Source: an uncultured Gemmatimonadota bacterium (GTDB taxonomy: Bacteria; Gemmatimonadota; Gemmatimonadetes; Longimicrobiales; Longimicrobiaceae). From it: a stretch of 38,084 nt of DNA. Below the pieces are notes generated by a model. That model ran no database searches. It was given only the letters and a program-made list of their open reading frames with translations, and was not told where the DNA came from. The DNA is taken from NCBI GenBank assembly GCA_902805735.1, contig CADCTW010000191.1, forward strand, positions 1 through 38,084. The letters run 5' to 3'. A program made the translations under genes and the position numbers. Below are positions 16,482-24,101 of this stretch, piece after piece. Position 1 is the stretch's first letter, and each line of letters opens with the position of its first letter.

Positions 16482-16974
16482 GCTCGGACGTTTTCTCGGG
16501 TGGGCGAGCCCGAGGGTGGGCTCCAGGTGGTCAGTGCGGTGGCGGAAGACTGCGTACGCGTGGCTCGCGCGGGACGGGGGGAGCCGCGCCGCCGCACGGA
16601 ACGGCTTTGAATCGGCCCCTTTTGTCATCCTGAAGGAGCCGCCGCTCCGCGCCAGGCTGGAAGCACGGGTGTGTGGCGGCGACCGAGGAAGCCGGTGGCG
16701 TGCGGACCAACGCGCGAGCCGGTCCCACACCTCCCGGCGGTAGATCCTTCGCTCCGCGCCAGAGTGCCGGCCTCACGGCGGCGTGCTCCGGCGCGTCGCT
16801 CATGACGACCGAGAGGGGGCGTACGGATCCACATCGCTCGGGGAGCCGTCTCCTCGCCCGGAACGAGGGTGCAACATAATACGCTACTATTTGCTTGAAA
16901 AGAATCTCGCGCCCGGATTGTCCCGCTGGCGTGCACGTCCTTGCGGAAGGCCGGGTGCTCCGGAGCCGTCGGGG
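16482..16974. other. 493-bp gap: repeat fragments and a minus-strand promoter
   Basis: I see no gene here. The stretch contains TTTTGTCATCCTGAAGGAG (about 16619-16637) and GTAGATCCTTCGCTCCGCGC (from about 16740), which resemble halves of a common palindromic intergenic repeat with TTCAGGATGACA in its arms; this resemblance is from memory. A good minus-strand promoter lies at 16876-16904. Open frames across the gap on both strands look like high-GC noise. Confidence 0.5.
16876..16904 (-). promoter_or_regulatory. Sigma-70-type promoter for the HExxH lipoprotein
   Basis: On the minus strand TTCTTT (16899-16904), a 17-bp spacer and TATTAT (16876-16881). The surrounding DNA is unusually AT-rich for the window. 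It points to the lipoprotein gene starting at 16481, with a leader of nearly 400 nt. Confidence 0.5.
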
Positions 16975-17586
16975 CTACGGGCGAGCGTCGTCGCAGGCGC
17001 GGAGGTGGCCGAGGCGCTCGCGGAGGTGGCAGCGCGCGCGGTACATGCGGCTCTTCACCGTACCCACCGGAACGCTAAGCGCGGCGGAGATCTCCTCGTA
17101 GGGGTGGCCCTCCAGCTCGTGGAGGCGGAAGGGCTCGGCGAACATGGGGTCCATCTGGCCGAGCTCGCGCTCGACCTGCGCGCGGATCTGGCGGCGGTAG
17201 GTGAAGTCGTCGGGGCTCGCCTCGATCGAGTGGCCGGCGGTGAGCGCCTGCACCACGCCGTCCTCGCCCTCCAGCTCCGTCATGGCGTGCACGCGGCGGC
17301 GCGACTCGGCGCGGCCCTCGTTGATGCTGAGATTGCCGGCGATGGCGTGGATCCAGACGGAGAAGGGCTTCGCGGCGTCGTAGCGGTCGCGGTTGCTGTG
17401 CACGCGCATGAACACGGTCTGCGTGAGGTCGTCCGCGCGGGTGCGGTCGTGGACGCGCTTGAAGAAGTATCCGCGGATCCGCGAGCGCCATCGGGTGTGG
17501 AGAATGCGGAACGCCGTCTCGCAACCCGTGATTCCGTAGTGCACCATCAACTGCTCGTCCGCGAAGGCTTGCACGGGGATCAACAT
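16975..17586 (-). CDS. ECF-type RNA polymerase sigma factor
   Basis: A 203-residue sigma-70 family protein with only regions 2 and 4. Region 2 spans about 30-95 (R-A-D-D-L-T-Q-T-V-F-M-R-V, then P-F-S-V-W-I-H-A-I-A-G-N-L), and region 4 about 145-195 (L-H-E-L-E-G-H-P-Y-E-E-I-S-A-A-L, then P-V-G-T-V-K-S-R-M-Y-R-A-R). It would direct core RNA polymerase to a small set of promoters. No anti-sigma gene is next to it, which is unusual. ATG 17586 is supported by GGAGAAA upstream. The gene is divergent from signal peptidase I, and an inverted repeat GTTGCC-N7-GGCAAC lies upstream (17652-17670), a possible regulatory site. Downstream is the HExxH lipoprotein gene in the same direction. Confidence 0.9.
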   Translation of the reverse strand: MLIPVQAFADEQLMVHYGITGCETAFRILHTRWRSRIRGYFFKRVHDRTRADDLTQTVFMRVHSNRDRYDAAKPFSVWIHAIAGNLSINEGRAESRRRVHAMTELEGEDGVVQALTAGHSIEASPDDFTYRRQIRAQVERELGQMDPMFAEPFRLHELEGHPYEEISAALSVPVGTVKSRMYRARCHLRERLGHLRACDDARP

Positions 17587-17651
17587 GGGGTTTCTCCGGA
17601 GGGAGGGGCGGGGATTTTGAGGGAGTGCCGCCAAGATACTTACGTGCCATC

Positions 17652-17670
17652 GTTGCCGTAAATAGGCAAC
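17652..17670. promoter_or_regulatory. Inverted repeat upstream of the sigma-factor gene
   Basis: GTTGCC-GTAAATA-GGCAAC, perfect 6-bp arms with a 7-bp AT-rich centre, about 66 bp before the sigma-factor start. A candidate operator; the binding protein is unknown. Confidence 0.35.
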
Positions 17671-17731
17671 TCTATTTGCGCTCACAACAAAGTACGAACA
17701 GGAGCGCAAGCGCGCCCCCGGTGCACCGCAA

Positions 17732-17763
17732 GGCTCACACAGGGACGAGAGGCACGGGGAGGA
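17732..17763. repeat. Copy of the CACAGAG-family repeat
   Basis: GGCTCACACAGGGACGAGAG followed by GCACGGGGAGGA matches the family consensus with a few substitutions. There is no second arm. Confidence 0.5.
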
Positions 17764-17898
17764 ACGTCAGGCGGCGGAAACTTTGCGGGATCTCCGGCGT
17801 ATCCCGCTGGCGGGCGACGGTTGTGCGATCCTCCCGCTCCCCCGATACTTCTGCTGCCCCGCGGAGCGCGGGGCGCGCCCTTCAACCGCACCCGGATC

Positions 17899-18675
17899 GT
17901 GGCATCCCCCAACACCCGGAGCGCCGCGGGAGTGGCCAAGCGCCGCCCCCCCGCTAAGACCTCCGCCAAGAACGAGACGCTGGAGTGGATCAAGTCGATC
18001 GCCATCGCGGTCGGCCTCTTCCTCGTCATCCGCACCTTCCTGGTGCAGGCGTACAGCATCCCCTCCGAGAGCATGGAGGACACGCTGCTGGTGGGCGACT
18101 ACCTGATGGCCAACAACGCCATCTTCGGTGCCCACCTCCCCTTCGTGGACGTGGGGCTCCCCGCGCTGCGCGACCCGCGGCAGGGGGAGATCGTCGTGTT
18201 CCGGCCCACCTACAACAACCCCGTGATCGACGTGGTGAAGCGGGTGATCGGCACGCCGGGCGACACGCTGCAGATGCGCGACAAGGTGCTGTACCGCAAC
18301 GGGAAGCGGGTGAACGAGACGTACGCGCAGTACGAGGATGCGCCGGACGACCTGCTGGAGAGCGCGGAGGCGGGGGCGCGCGCCCTGCACCTGGCGGCGC
18401 TCGCGCCCGGCGCGGACCCGGAGAGCTACCAGCCCACGCGCAACAGCTGGGGTCCGCTGGTGGTGCCGCCGGGGCACTACTGGCTGATGGGGGACAACCG
18501 CGACCACTCGCTGGACTCGCGCTACAAGGGCTTCATCCCGCGCGACGTGATCCGCGGCAAGCCGATGTTCCTGTACTACTCGTACGACAAGTTCTCCTCC
18601 AACTCGCTCCCCTTCCTGACCGCGGCGCGCTGGGGGCGCATCGGGACGGTGATCCGCACCGTCCCCGGGAGCTGA
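17899..18675 (+). CDS. lepB: Signal peptidase I
   Basis: A type I signal peptidase of about 258 residues, which removes signal peptides from exported proteins at the outer face of the inner membrane. One N-terminal transmembrane segment (about 31-49) leads into the catalytic domain. The catalytic serine is in I-P-S-E-S-M-E-D-T-L (Ser58) and the general-base lysine in V-V-K-R-V-I-G-T-P-G-D (Lys114). The box M-G-D-N-R-D-H-S-L-D-S-R is intact. An insert of about 40 residues (about 140-180) lies between the lysine box and the final box. The start is uncertain: GTG 17899 gives a sensible basic N-terminus, GTG 17932 is also possible. The stop overlaps the presumed start of the P450 gene, so they probably share a transcript. 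The many lipoproteins in this window are processed by a different enzyme (Lsp). Confidence 0.92.
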   Translation: MASPNTRSAAGVAKRRPPAKTSAKNETLEWIKSIAIAVGLFLVIRTFLVQAYSIPSESMEDTLLVGDYLMANNAIFGAHLPFVDVGLPALRDPRQGEIVVFRPTYNNPVIDVVKRVIGTPGDTLQMRDKVLYRNGKRVNETYAQYEDAPDDLLESAEAGARALHLAALAPGADPESYQPTRNSWGPLVVPPGHYWLMGDNRDHSLDSRYKGFIPRDVIRGKPMFLYYSYDKFSSNSLPFLTAARWGRIGTVIRTVPGS

Positions 18676-20039
18676 GCACCGCCGCCGCGGAGGCGGACGA
18701 CCCCGCCCGCCTCCCCGAGCCGCCCGGTCCGCGCGGCGGCGCGCCCGTGCGCTCCACCCTGGCCTTTCGGCGCGACGTCCTGGGGCTGGTGGAGGGGATG
18801 CAGCGCCGCTACGGCGACCTGGCGCGCTGGCGGGTGGGGACCATCCAGTTTTACCTGGTGGCGCATCCGGAGTGGGTGCGCGACATCCTGGTGACGCGGC
18901 ACCGGCTCTTCACCAAGAGCCGGGCGCTTCAGCGTGCCCGCGTGCTGCTGGGCGAGGGGCTGCTGACCAGTGAGGGCGACTTCCACCTGCGGCAGCGGCG
19001 GCTGGCGCAGCCGGCGTTCCACCGCGAGCGCGTGGCGGCGCTGGCGGGGGAGATCGCGGCGATCTCGGCGCGGACGGCGGAGGGGTGGCGCGCGGGGGAG
19101 ACGGTGGACGCGGGGCGGGAGATGAACCGGATGACGCTGGCCATCGCGGGGCGCACCCTGTTCGGCGCGGCGGTGGAGGACGAGGCGGACGAGATCGGCC
19201 GGGCGCTGACGGACGCGCTCGGCCTCTTCACGCGGCTGAGCAACCCGCTGGCGCCGCTGCTGGACCGCCTTCCCGTGCCCGCCACGCGCCGCTTCCACCG
19301 CGCCCGCGAGCGGCTGGACGCCACCATCCTGCGCATGGTGGACGAGCGGCGGCGGAGTGGCGAGGACCGGCCGGACCTGCTGGGCCTCCTCCTGGCCGCG
19401 CGCGACGAGGAGGGCGACGGCGGCGGCATGACCGACGCGCAGCTCCGGGACGAGACGCTGACCATCTTCCTGGCCGGGCACGAGACCACTGCCAACGCCC
19501 TCGCCTGGAGCTGGCACCTGCTGGCGCGGAACCCGGAGGCGGAGGCGCGCTTCCACGCGGAGATTGACGGCGTGCTGGGCGGGCGGCTCCCCGGCGCGGG
19601 GGACGCGGCGGCGCTCCCGTACACGCGCGGCGTCTTCGCGGAGGCGATGCGCCTCTTTCCGCCCGCGTACCTGATCGGTCGCGAGCCGCGGGAGGACTTC
19701 GCGCTGGGCGGGTTCCGCGTCCGCCGCCGCTCGGTGGTGCTGGTGAGTCCCTGGCTCACGCACCGCGACCCGCGCTTCTGGGATGCGCCGCTGGAGTTCC
19801 GCCCCGGGCGCTGGACCCCCGAGGCGGAGGCCGCGCTCCCGCGCTTCGCGTACTTCCCGTTCGGCGGGGGGCCGCGCAAGTGCATCGGCGAAGGGTTCGC
19901 GTGGATGGAGGGGATCCTGGCGCTGGCCACCCTGGGCCAGCGCTGGCGCCTCCGTCCCGCGGCGGGCGCCACGCCGCGCCCCGATCCGCTCATCACCCTG
20001 CGCGCGGGCGGCCTGCGCATGCTGCTGGAGCCGAGATGA
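18672..20039 (+). CDS. Cytochrome P450 monooxygenase
   Basis: A class-I-like bacterial P450 of about 455 residues. The I-helix oxygen-binding motif is A-G-H-E-T-T (268-273), the K-helix ExxR is E-A-M-R (324-327), the P-E-R-F-type region is F-R-P-G-R-W (376-381), and the haem-ligand loop is F-G-G-G-P-R-K-C-I-G-E with Cys404. The start is odd. The N-terminal P-E-P-P-G-P-R-G segment (15-22) is typical for P450s and lies upstream of the first conventional in-frame start (GTG 18747). Including it requires the CTG at 18672, which would overlap the previous stop (CTGA). If 18747 is used, the protein has 430 residues and lacks this segment. The overlap with signal peptidase upstream and the ATGA overlap with the next gene suggest one operon. 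The substrate is unknown, and no ferredoxin gene is adjacent. Confidence 0.9.
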   Translation: MSTAAAEADDPARLPEPPGPRGGAPVRSTLAFRRDVLGLVEGMQRRYGDLARWRVGTIQFYLVAHPEWVRDILVTRHRLFTKSRALQRARVLLGEGLLTSEGDFHLRQRRLAQPAFHRERVAALAGEIAAISARTAEGWRAGETVDAGREMNRMTLAIAGRTLFGAAVEDEADEIGRALTDALGLFTRLSNPLAPLLDRLPVPATRRFHRARERLDATILRMVDERRRSGEDRPDLLGLLLAARDEEGDGGGMTDAQLRDETLTIFLAGHETTANALAWSWHLLARNPEAEARFHAEIDGVLGGRLPGAGDAAALPYTRGVFAEAMRLFPPAYLIGREPREDFALGGFRVRRRSVVLVSPWLTHRDPRFWDAPLEFRPGRWTPEAEAALPRFAYFPFGGGPRKCIGEGFAWMEGILALATLGQRWRLRPAAGATPRPDPLITLRAGGLRMLLEPR

Positions 20040-20467
20040 TGGACGACGATTCGGTGTGGCAGAGCGGCGAGGTGGCCGCGGCCCTGGAGCACTACCTGCG
20101 GCTGGACGGCGAGTCCGCGGATGCGCTGGAGGAGCGGCTGCGTGTGGCGGGAATGCTGGAGCAGGTGCGGATCCCCGGGGAAGAGGCGGCCCGCTTCCAG
20201 TTCCTCGCGCTGGCTGTGCAGGACCTGTGGCTGGCGCAGCATTTCCGCGCGCGCAGCTCGGACGCGGCGCACTTCGGCCGGCTGCGCGCGCGCTTCTTCG
20301 CTGCGCTGCGCACCCTCGGGGAGCACGGCGCCGCCCTGGAGCGCGCCGGAATGGTCATCCTGGACCCCACGCGCCCGTGGATTGCCCCTCTGCTGGCGGA
20401 GGCGCTCGCGAGCGCCCCCATCGCGATGGATGCGCACGGGCCGCTGCTGGTGATGGCGAAGCAATAG
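20036..20467 (+). CDS. Hypothetical helical protein, coupled to P450
   Basis: A 143-residue soluble, Ala/Leu-rich protein without signal peptide or known motif. It is predicted mostly helical (for example L-E-H-Y-L-R-L, L-E-E-R-L-R-V-A-G-M-L-E, Q-F-L-A-L-A-V-Q-D-L-W-L-A-Q-H-F). Its ATG overlaps the P450 stop (ATGA), so it is translationally coupled and may help or regulate the P450, but no function can be assigned. Its TAG stop is the outer end of the perfect 34-bp palindrome at 20465-20540. Confidence 0.75.
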   Translation: MMDDDSVWQSGEVAAALEHYLRLDGESADALEERLRVAGMLEQVRIPGEEAARFQFLALAVQDLWLAQHFRARSSDAAHFGRLRARFFAALRTLGEHGAALERAGMVILDPTRPWIAPLLAEALASAPIAMDAHGPLLVMAKQ

Positions 20468-20540
20468 GGGCTCACACAGAGACACAGAGGCACAGAGAAA
20501 AACCAATCTCTGTGCCTCTGTGTCTCTGTGTGAGCCCCTA
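20465..20540. repeat. Perfect 34-bp inverted repeat, shared end of two convergent genes
   Basis: Arms 20465-20498 and 20507-20540 are exact reverse complements (TAGGGGCTCACACAGAGACA and onward) with an 8-nt loop. Both arms are CACAGAG-family repeats. The outermost TAG of the left arm is the stop codon of the 143-residue gene; the outermost TAG of the right arm is the stop codon of the HD-GYP gene on the other strand. It should act as a strong bidirectional terminator or mRNA-protecting hairpin. Confidence 0.9.
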
Positions 20541-21329
20541 TTTGTTAGGCGGCCCGTCCTCGAGCCTGGGCGGGTTCTCGGGCGTGGGCGGAGGCGCGGT
20601 GCGGGCCGCTTCCAGCGCCCGCTTCTCGTCCAGCTTGCCGTTGCAGGCGATCTCACGCCACTGCTCCTTGACGGGATAGCTCTGCACCAGCTCCACGATG
20701 CGCGGGTCGAACTGGTGGCCGGCGCCGCGCCGGAGCCGCTCGAACGCTTCGTCCACCGGCATGCCGTCCTTGTAGGCGCGCGGCTGGGTCATGGCGTCGA
20801 ACGCGTCGGCCACGGCGATGATGCGCGCCCCCAGCGGGATCTCCTCGCCGCCGCATCCCCTGGGATACCCGCCGCCGTCCCACGACTCGTGGTGAGACGC
20901 CACGATGTCGGTGATCCCCGGGTGGATGGGCTCCAGCGGCTCCAGGATGCGCGCGCTGAGGTGGGGATGGAACTCCATCTCCGTGCGGTCTTCCTCGCTG
21001 AGGGGGTCGCGCGAGTGCACGATGTGGAAGAAGCGGTCGTCGATCTTCCCCATGTCGTGCAGGAGCGCGCCCACGCGGAGGGTCGCCAGCTCCGTGCGTG
21101 GCATCCCGCACTCCTGCGCCAGCGCGAAGCTGAGGTCCGCCACGCGGCGGCTGTGGCGCGCGGTGATCGCGTCATCGGCCGTAAGGGCGTTGAGCAGCAC
21201 GTCCACCAGGATGCGGCGCGTGGAGCGGAACTCGTGCGAGCGCCGGTACGCGTCCACCGCCCAGGCGGCCGCCACCCCCGCCGCCATGGCCCAGGCCGTC
21301 ACCCCCCGCCGCCGCCGGAACTTCGCCAT
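20538..21329 (-). CDS. HD-GYP domain phosphodiesterase
   Basis: A 263-residue protein with one N-terminal transmembrane segment (about 10-27) and an HD-GYP domain (about 37-215). Key motifs: T-A-R-H-S-R-R-V-A (57-65), L-L-H-D-M-G-K-I (89-96, the HD pair), E-F-H-P-H-L-S-A-R-I-L (119-129), S-H-H-E-S-W-D-G-G-G-Y-P-R-G (145-158, containing H-H-E-x-x-D-G and G-Y-P), and V-A-D-A-F-D-A-M-T. All metal-binding residues are present. HD-GYP proteins hydrolyse the second messenger cyclic di-GMP to GMP and so favour motility over biofilm; this one lacks a receiver or other sensor domain. ATG 21329 starts just before the membrane helix. The C-terminus is Pro-rich, and its stop lies inside the palindrome at 20465-20540. 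Confidence 0.9.
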   Translation of the reverse strand: MAKFRRRRGVTAWAMAAGVAAAWAVDAYRRSHEFRSTRRILVDVLLNALTADDAITARHSRRVADLSFALAQECGMPRTELATLRVGALLHDMGKIDDRFFHIVHSRDPLSEEDRTEMEFHPHLSARILEPLEPIHPGITDIVASHHESWDGGGYPRGCGGEEIPLGARIIAVADAFDAMTQPRAYKDGMPVDEAFERLRRGAGHQFDPRIVELVQSYPVKEQWREIACNGKLDEKRALEAARTAPPPTPENPPRLEDGPPNK

Positions 21330-21466
21330 GCCGCCCCATCGTTGAAAGGATGCAAGCCGTTCTGCGGCCGCGGGTGTGCACAAGACACGCCAGGGACCCC
21401 GTGGTGTATTAGATGCGTGCGGCGCCCGATGGGCTCCGCCCGACACGACGACCGAGAGGAGGGACG

Positions 21467-21886
21467 ATGTCCGAGGCGACGCAGCAGGACTTCACCAAGC
21501 TGGACAGGCCGCACGAGGAGTGGCGCCGCGAGCTGGCCCCCGAGCAGTACCACGTGCTCTTCGAGGAAGGAACGGAGCGCGCCTTTACCAGCCCGCTCAA
21601 CGACGAGAAGCGCGAGGGCACCTTCGTGTGCGCCGCGTGCGGGCTCCCTCTCTTCACCTCGCGGACCAAGTTCGACAGTGGCACGGGGTGGCCCAGCTTC
21701 TTCGACCCCATCCCGGGGCACCTGGAGACGAGCCGCGACTTCAAGCTGATCTGGCCGCGCACCGAGTACCACTGCGCGCGCTGCGGCGGGCACCAGGGGC
21801 ACGTGTTCAACGACGGGCCGGCGCCGACCGGGAAGCGGTACTGCAACAACGGGGTTGCGCTCAGGTTCGTGCCGGAGAACGGCTGA
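21467..21886 (+). CDS. msrB: Peptide-methionine (R)-S-oxide reductase MsrB
   Basis: A 139-residue MsrB, which repairs the R form of methionine sulfoxide in oxidised proteins. Zinc is bound by two CxxC pairs (Cys55/Cys58 and Cys103/Cys106). The G-T-G-W-P-S-F motif (72-78) and G-H-V-F-N-D-G (111-117) are present. The catalytic cysteine is Cys126 in R-Y-C-N-N-G-V-A-L-R-F, where the common form is R-[YF]-C-[IV]-N-S-A-S-L, so the residues after the cysteine are changed. No resolving cysteine near position 70 is visible, so recycling may use thioredoxin directly. A strong Shine-Dalgarno sequence GAGGAGGG precedes the ATG. It is a single-gene unit, divergent from the HD-GYP gene, and ends at the terminator 21912-21951. 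Confidence 0.95.
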   Translation: MSEATQQDFTKLDRPHEEWRRELAPEQYHVLFEEGTERAFTSPLNDEKREGTFVCAACGLPLFTSRTKFDSGTGWPSFFDPIPGHLETSRDFKLIWPRTEYHCARCGGHQGHVFNDGPAPTGKRYCNNGVALRFVPENG

Positions 21887-21894
21887 ACTGATTG

Positions 21895-21951
21895 GCTCAC
21901 ACAGAGGCACAGAGGCACAGAGGAGAACTTCTTCTCTGGGCCTCGCTTTTT
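21895..21951 (+). terminator. MsrB terminator built from a CACAGAG-family repeat
   Basis: The repeat GGCTCACACAGAGGCACAGA and onward occupies 21895-21923. Its end pairs imperfectly with CTTCTCTGGGCCTC (21931-21944), and T5 follows at 21947-21951. This is a repeat copy turned into a Rho-independent terminator. Confidence 0.7.
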
Positions 21952-22027
21952 AGCGGAGGGCGCGGAAGAAGAGAGTGGGATTGCCAGCTCCGACGCACAT
22001 TTACAGCTCGGCTCCACCGGTGGCAGG

Positions 22028-24037
22028 ATGCGCAACCCGGCCGCGGTCCTTATTAATAGGACTTCGAGTCCAAACCCTCTCTGCACGGAACTGGAAGTGA
22101 CGCACCCAACCTGCGCAGATCTGCTTCGGCAGCTTGACCAACTGGATGAGCACCCGCGCATCGAGGCGAAGACCTCGTCCGAGATGGGGAAGTCGACGCT
22201 CCAGACGGTGTGCGCTCTGTCGAACGAGCCGGGGCTTGGCGGTGGATACCTGCTCTTGGGCGTCGAGCGTACGCCCGACCTGTTCGACCGTGAGTACCGT
22301 GCCGTTGGCATTCCTGATCCAGACAAGGTGCAGGCGGACCTCGCATCCCAATGTGCCTCGATGTTCAATCGCATCGTGCGCCCAGAGATGTGGTCCGAAG
22401 TCGTGGACGGTGAGGTTCTGGTGGGCGTGTTCGTCCCAGAGGTTCCAGCGGGAGACAAACCGATCCACTTCTCTGCACAAGGCCTCCCTCGGGGGGCGTA
22501 CCGCCGCATCGGATCGTCGGATCAGAAGTGTACCGAGGATGACCTTCTGGTCTTCTATCATGGCCGTCAGCATCAGACCTACGACCTGACTCCCATTCCT
22601 GATGTGGAGTTGGCGGACTTGGACACCGACGCAATCGCGGAGTACCGCCGTGAGCGTGCACTTGCAAACGCGTCGGCGGAGGAACTGCGCTGGTCAGATG
22701 CTGAGCTGCTCCGCGGCCTAGGCTGCCTGATACGCCATGAGAGCAGGACGGTAGCCACCGTCGCCGGTGTCCTGCTCTTCGGGACCCGCGCAACGCTCAG
22801 GCGCACCTTCCCCATGATGCGCCTCGATTATATCCGCGTTCCCGGACGCGAGTGGATTACGGATCCTGAGACTCGGTTTGAGACGCTGGATATGCGCGAT
22901 CCGCTGATGCGACTCATTCGGCGGGGAGAGGCCGCGATCATGGACGACATGCCCAAGCAGTTTCGCCTTCCAGAGGGTGAACTGCAGCGGCGCGACCTGC
23001 CTCGCATTCCAGACCGCGTGGTACGCGAGGCCGTCGTCAACGCGCTGATGCATCGCACCTACCGCACCCATGGGGCGACGCAGATCATCCGCTACTCCAA
23101 TCGTGTGGAGATCCGTAATCCCGGGCACTCGCTCAAACCTGAGGACCAGCTCGGTGAGCCCGGGTCACAGACTCGCAATCCCGCCATTGCCGCGATCCTG
23201 CACGAAACCCTCTTCGCTGAAACAAAGGGGAGCGGCGTTCGGGTAATGCGTGAGCTGATGCGCCAGACGAACCTCGCTCCACCTACCTTCGAGTCGGACC
23301 GCGAGCGGGATCAGTTCACCGCAACCCTGTTCTTCCACCATCTGCTCAGTGAGACAGATCTCGCTTGGTTGTCGAATTTCTCCGACTCCAACCTGTCTAC
23401 CGATGAAGCCAAGGCGCTCGTTCATTTGCGGGAGGCGGGACGGATTTCAAATGCGATCTACCGTGAGCTGACCGGTGTAGACACGCTCGAGGCAAGCATG
23501 CGGCTGCGCCGTCTCCGTCAACTCGGATTTCTCCGCCAACACGATCGAGGCTCCGCAACGTACTACACCGCGACAGACCGTCTCCTGAATCCAGATTCTC
23601 GTCGCACATCCCTAACGCAAAATGCCGACGCTGCAGGTGCGCGAGAATTTAGCGCTGCAGAATCCGGTGAGCTCAACATCGAATCTGGGGAGTTCGTATC
23701 GCAATCAGGGGAGTTGTCGTCTCAATCAGGGGAGCTAGGAAATCAATCTGAGGAGTTGTCGCCAGATTTGAGTGCCGCGATAAGCACGTTGAAACGCCGA
23801 ACTCCGCAACCCGAGTTACGTGCGCTCATCTCCCGCATCTGCAGCGAGCGCCCGTTCGGATCAGAATCTCTCGCCCGTCTCCTGCAGCGCGAGCAGGCTT
23901 ACATCGTAGAGAAGTATCTGGCACAGATGATCCGGGACGGAGAATTGGAGTACACGATCCCAGGCAAACCCAACGACCCGCGACAGGCCTACCGCGCGCC
24001 TGTGAGATCGTCCCGCGGAAATGATAGGAGCAGATAA
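22028..24037 (+). CDS. AlbA_2/GHKL-ATPase regulator with winged-helix domains
   Basis: A 669-residue protein of the COG2865 type (putative DNA-binding plus GHKL ATPase). Domains: AlbA_2, also called Schlafen-like AAA_4 (about 41-175, with R-I-E-A-K-T-S and G-G-G-Y-L-L-L-G-V-E), a HATPase_c_4 domain (about 325-410, with E-A-V-V-N-A-L-M-H-R-T-Y, then I-R-N-P-G and Q-T-R-N-P), a winged helix (about 455-515), a linker of five 7-residue SGEL-type repeats (23660-23764), and a second winged-helix-like end (about 600-660). Such proteins occur as regulators and within defence islands. Two starts are possible: ATG 22028, or GTG 22097, which begins nearer the first domain. Codon use is less G+C-biased than in msrB, which fits horizontal transfer. 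It ends directly in an 18-bp terminator stem. Its target or trigger is unknown. Confidence 0.85.
   Translation: MRNPAAVLINRTSSPNPLCTELEVTHPTCADLLRQLDQLDEHPRIEAKTSSEMGKSTLQTVCALSNEPGLGGGYLLLGVERTPDLFDREYRAVGIPDPDKVQADLASQCASMFNRIVRPEMWSEVVDGEVLVGVFVPEVPAGDKPIHFSAQGLPRGAYRRIGSSDQKCTEDDLLVFYHGRQHQTYDLTPIPDVELADLDTDAIAEYRRERALANASAEELRWSDAELLRGLGCLIRHESRTVATVAGVLLFGTRATLRRTFPMMRLDYIRVPGREWITDPETRFETLDMRDPLMRLIRRGEAAIMDDMPKQFRLPEGELQRRDLPRIPDRVVREAVVNALMHRTYRTHGATQIIRYSNRVEIRNPGHSLKPEDQLGEPGSQTRNPAIAAILHETLFAETKGSGVRVMRELMRQTNLAPPTFESDRERDQFTATLFFHHLLSETDLAWLSNFSDSNLSTDEAKALVHLREAGRISNAIYRELTGVDTLEASMRLRRLRQLGFLRQHDRGSATYYTATDRLLNPDSRRTSLTQNADAAGAREFSAAESGELNIESGEFVSQSGELSSQSGELGNQSEELSPDLSAAISTLKRRTPQPELRALISRICSERPFGSESLARLLQREQAYIVEKYLAQMIRDGELEYTIPGKPNDPRQAYRAPVRSSRGNDRSR
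23660..23764 (+). repeat. Five 21-bp tandem repeats in the AlbA_2 gene
   Basis: Five in-frame units encode E-S-G-E-L-N-I, E-S-G-E-F-V-S, Q-S-G-E-L-S-S, Q-S-G-E-L-G-N and Q-S-E-E-L-S-P. They form an acidic flexible linker between the two winged-helix regions and could change length by slippage without a frameshift. Confidence 0.85.
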
Positions 24038-24078
24038 ACAAGGTAGCCGTGGACACGCCGGTCCACGGCTGCCTTGTT
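24037..24078. terminator. Bidirectional terminator with an 18-bp stem
   Basis: Arms 24037-24054 and 24061-24078 pair throughout with one G-U pair and a 6-nt loop; T-rich sequence lies at both ends. It begins at the last base of the AlbA_2-gene stop and also lies 24 bp past the stop of the convergent 57-residue gene. Confidence 0.9.
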
Positions 24079-24101
24079 CCGTTCCACTCCCCTTGCCGCG
24101 A

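Larger units (their letters stand above)
17587..17898. other. 312-bp divergent intergenic region
   Basis: It separates the sigma-factor and signal peptidase genes and should hold both promoters. It has an AT-richer core around 17630-17700 with the inverted repeat at 17652-17670 and a CACAGAG-family repeat copy at 17732-17763. No gene is seen; a short open frame near the right end depends on a TTG start and is probably only the untranslated lead of the peptidase gene. Confidence 0.5.

Noticed and set aside
16531..16803. 90-codon minus-strand frame in the gap before the HExxH lipoprotein gene
   Set aside because: It overlaps intergenic repeat fragments (TTCAGGATGACA type) and has no credible ribosome site.
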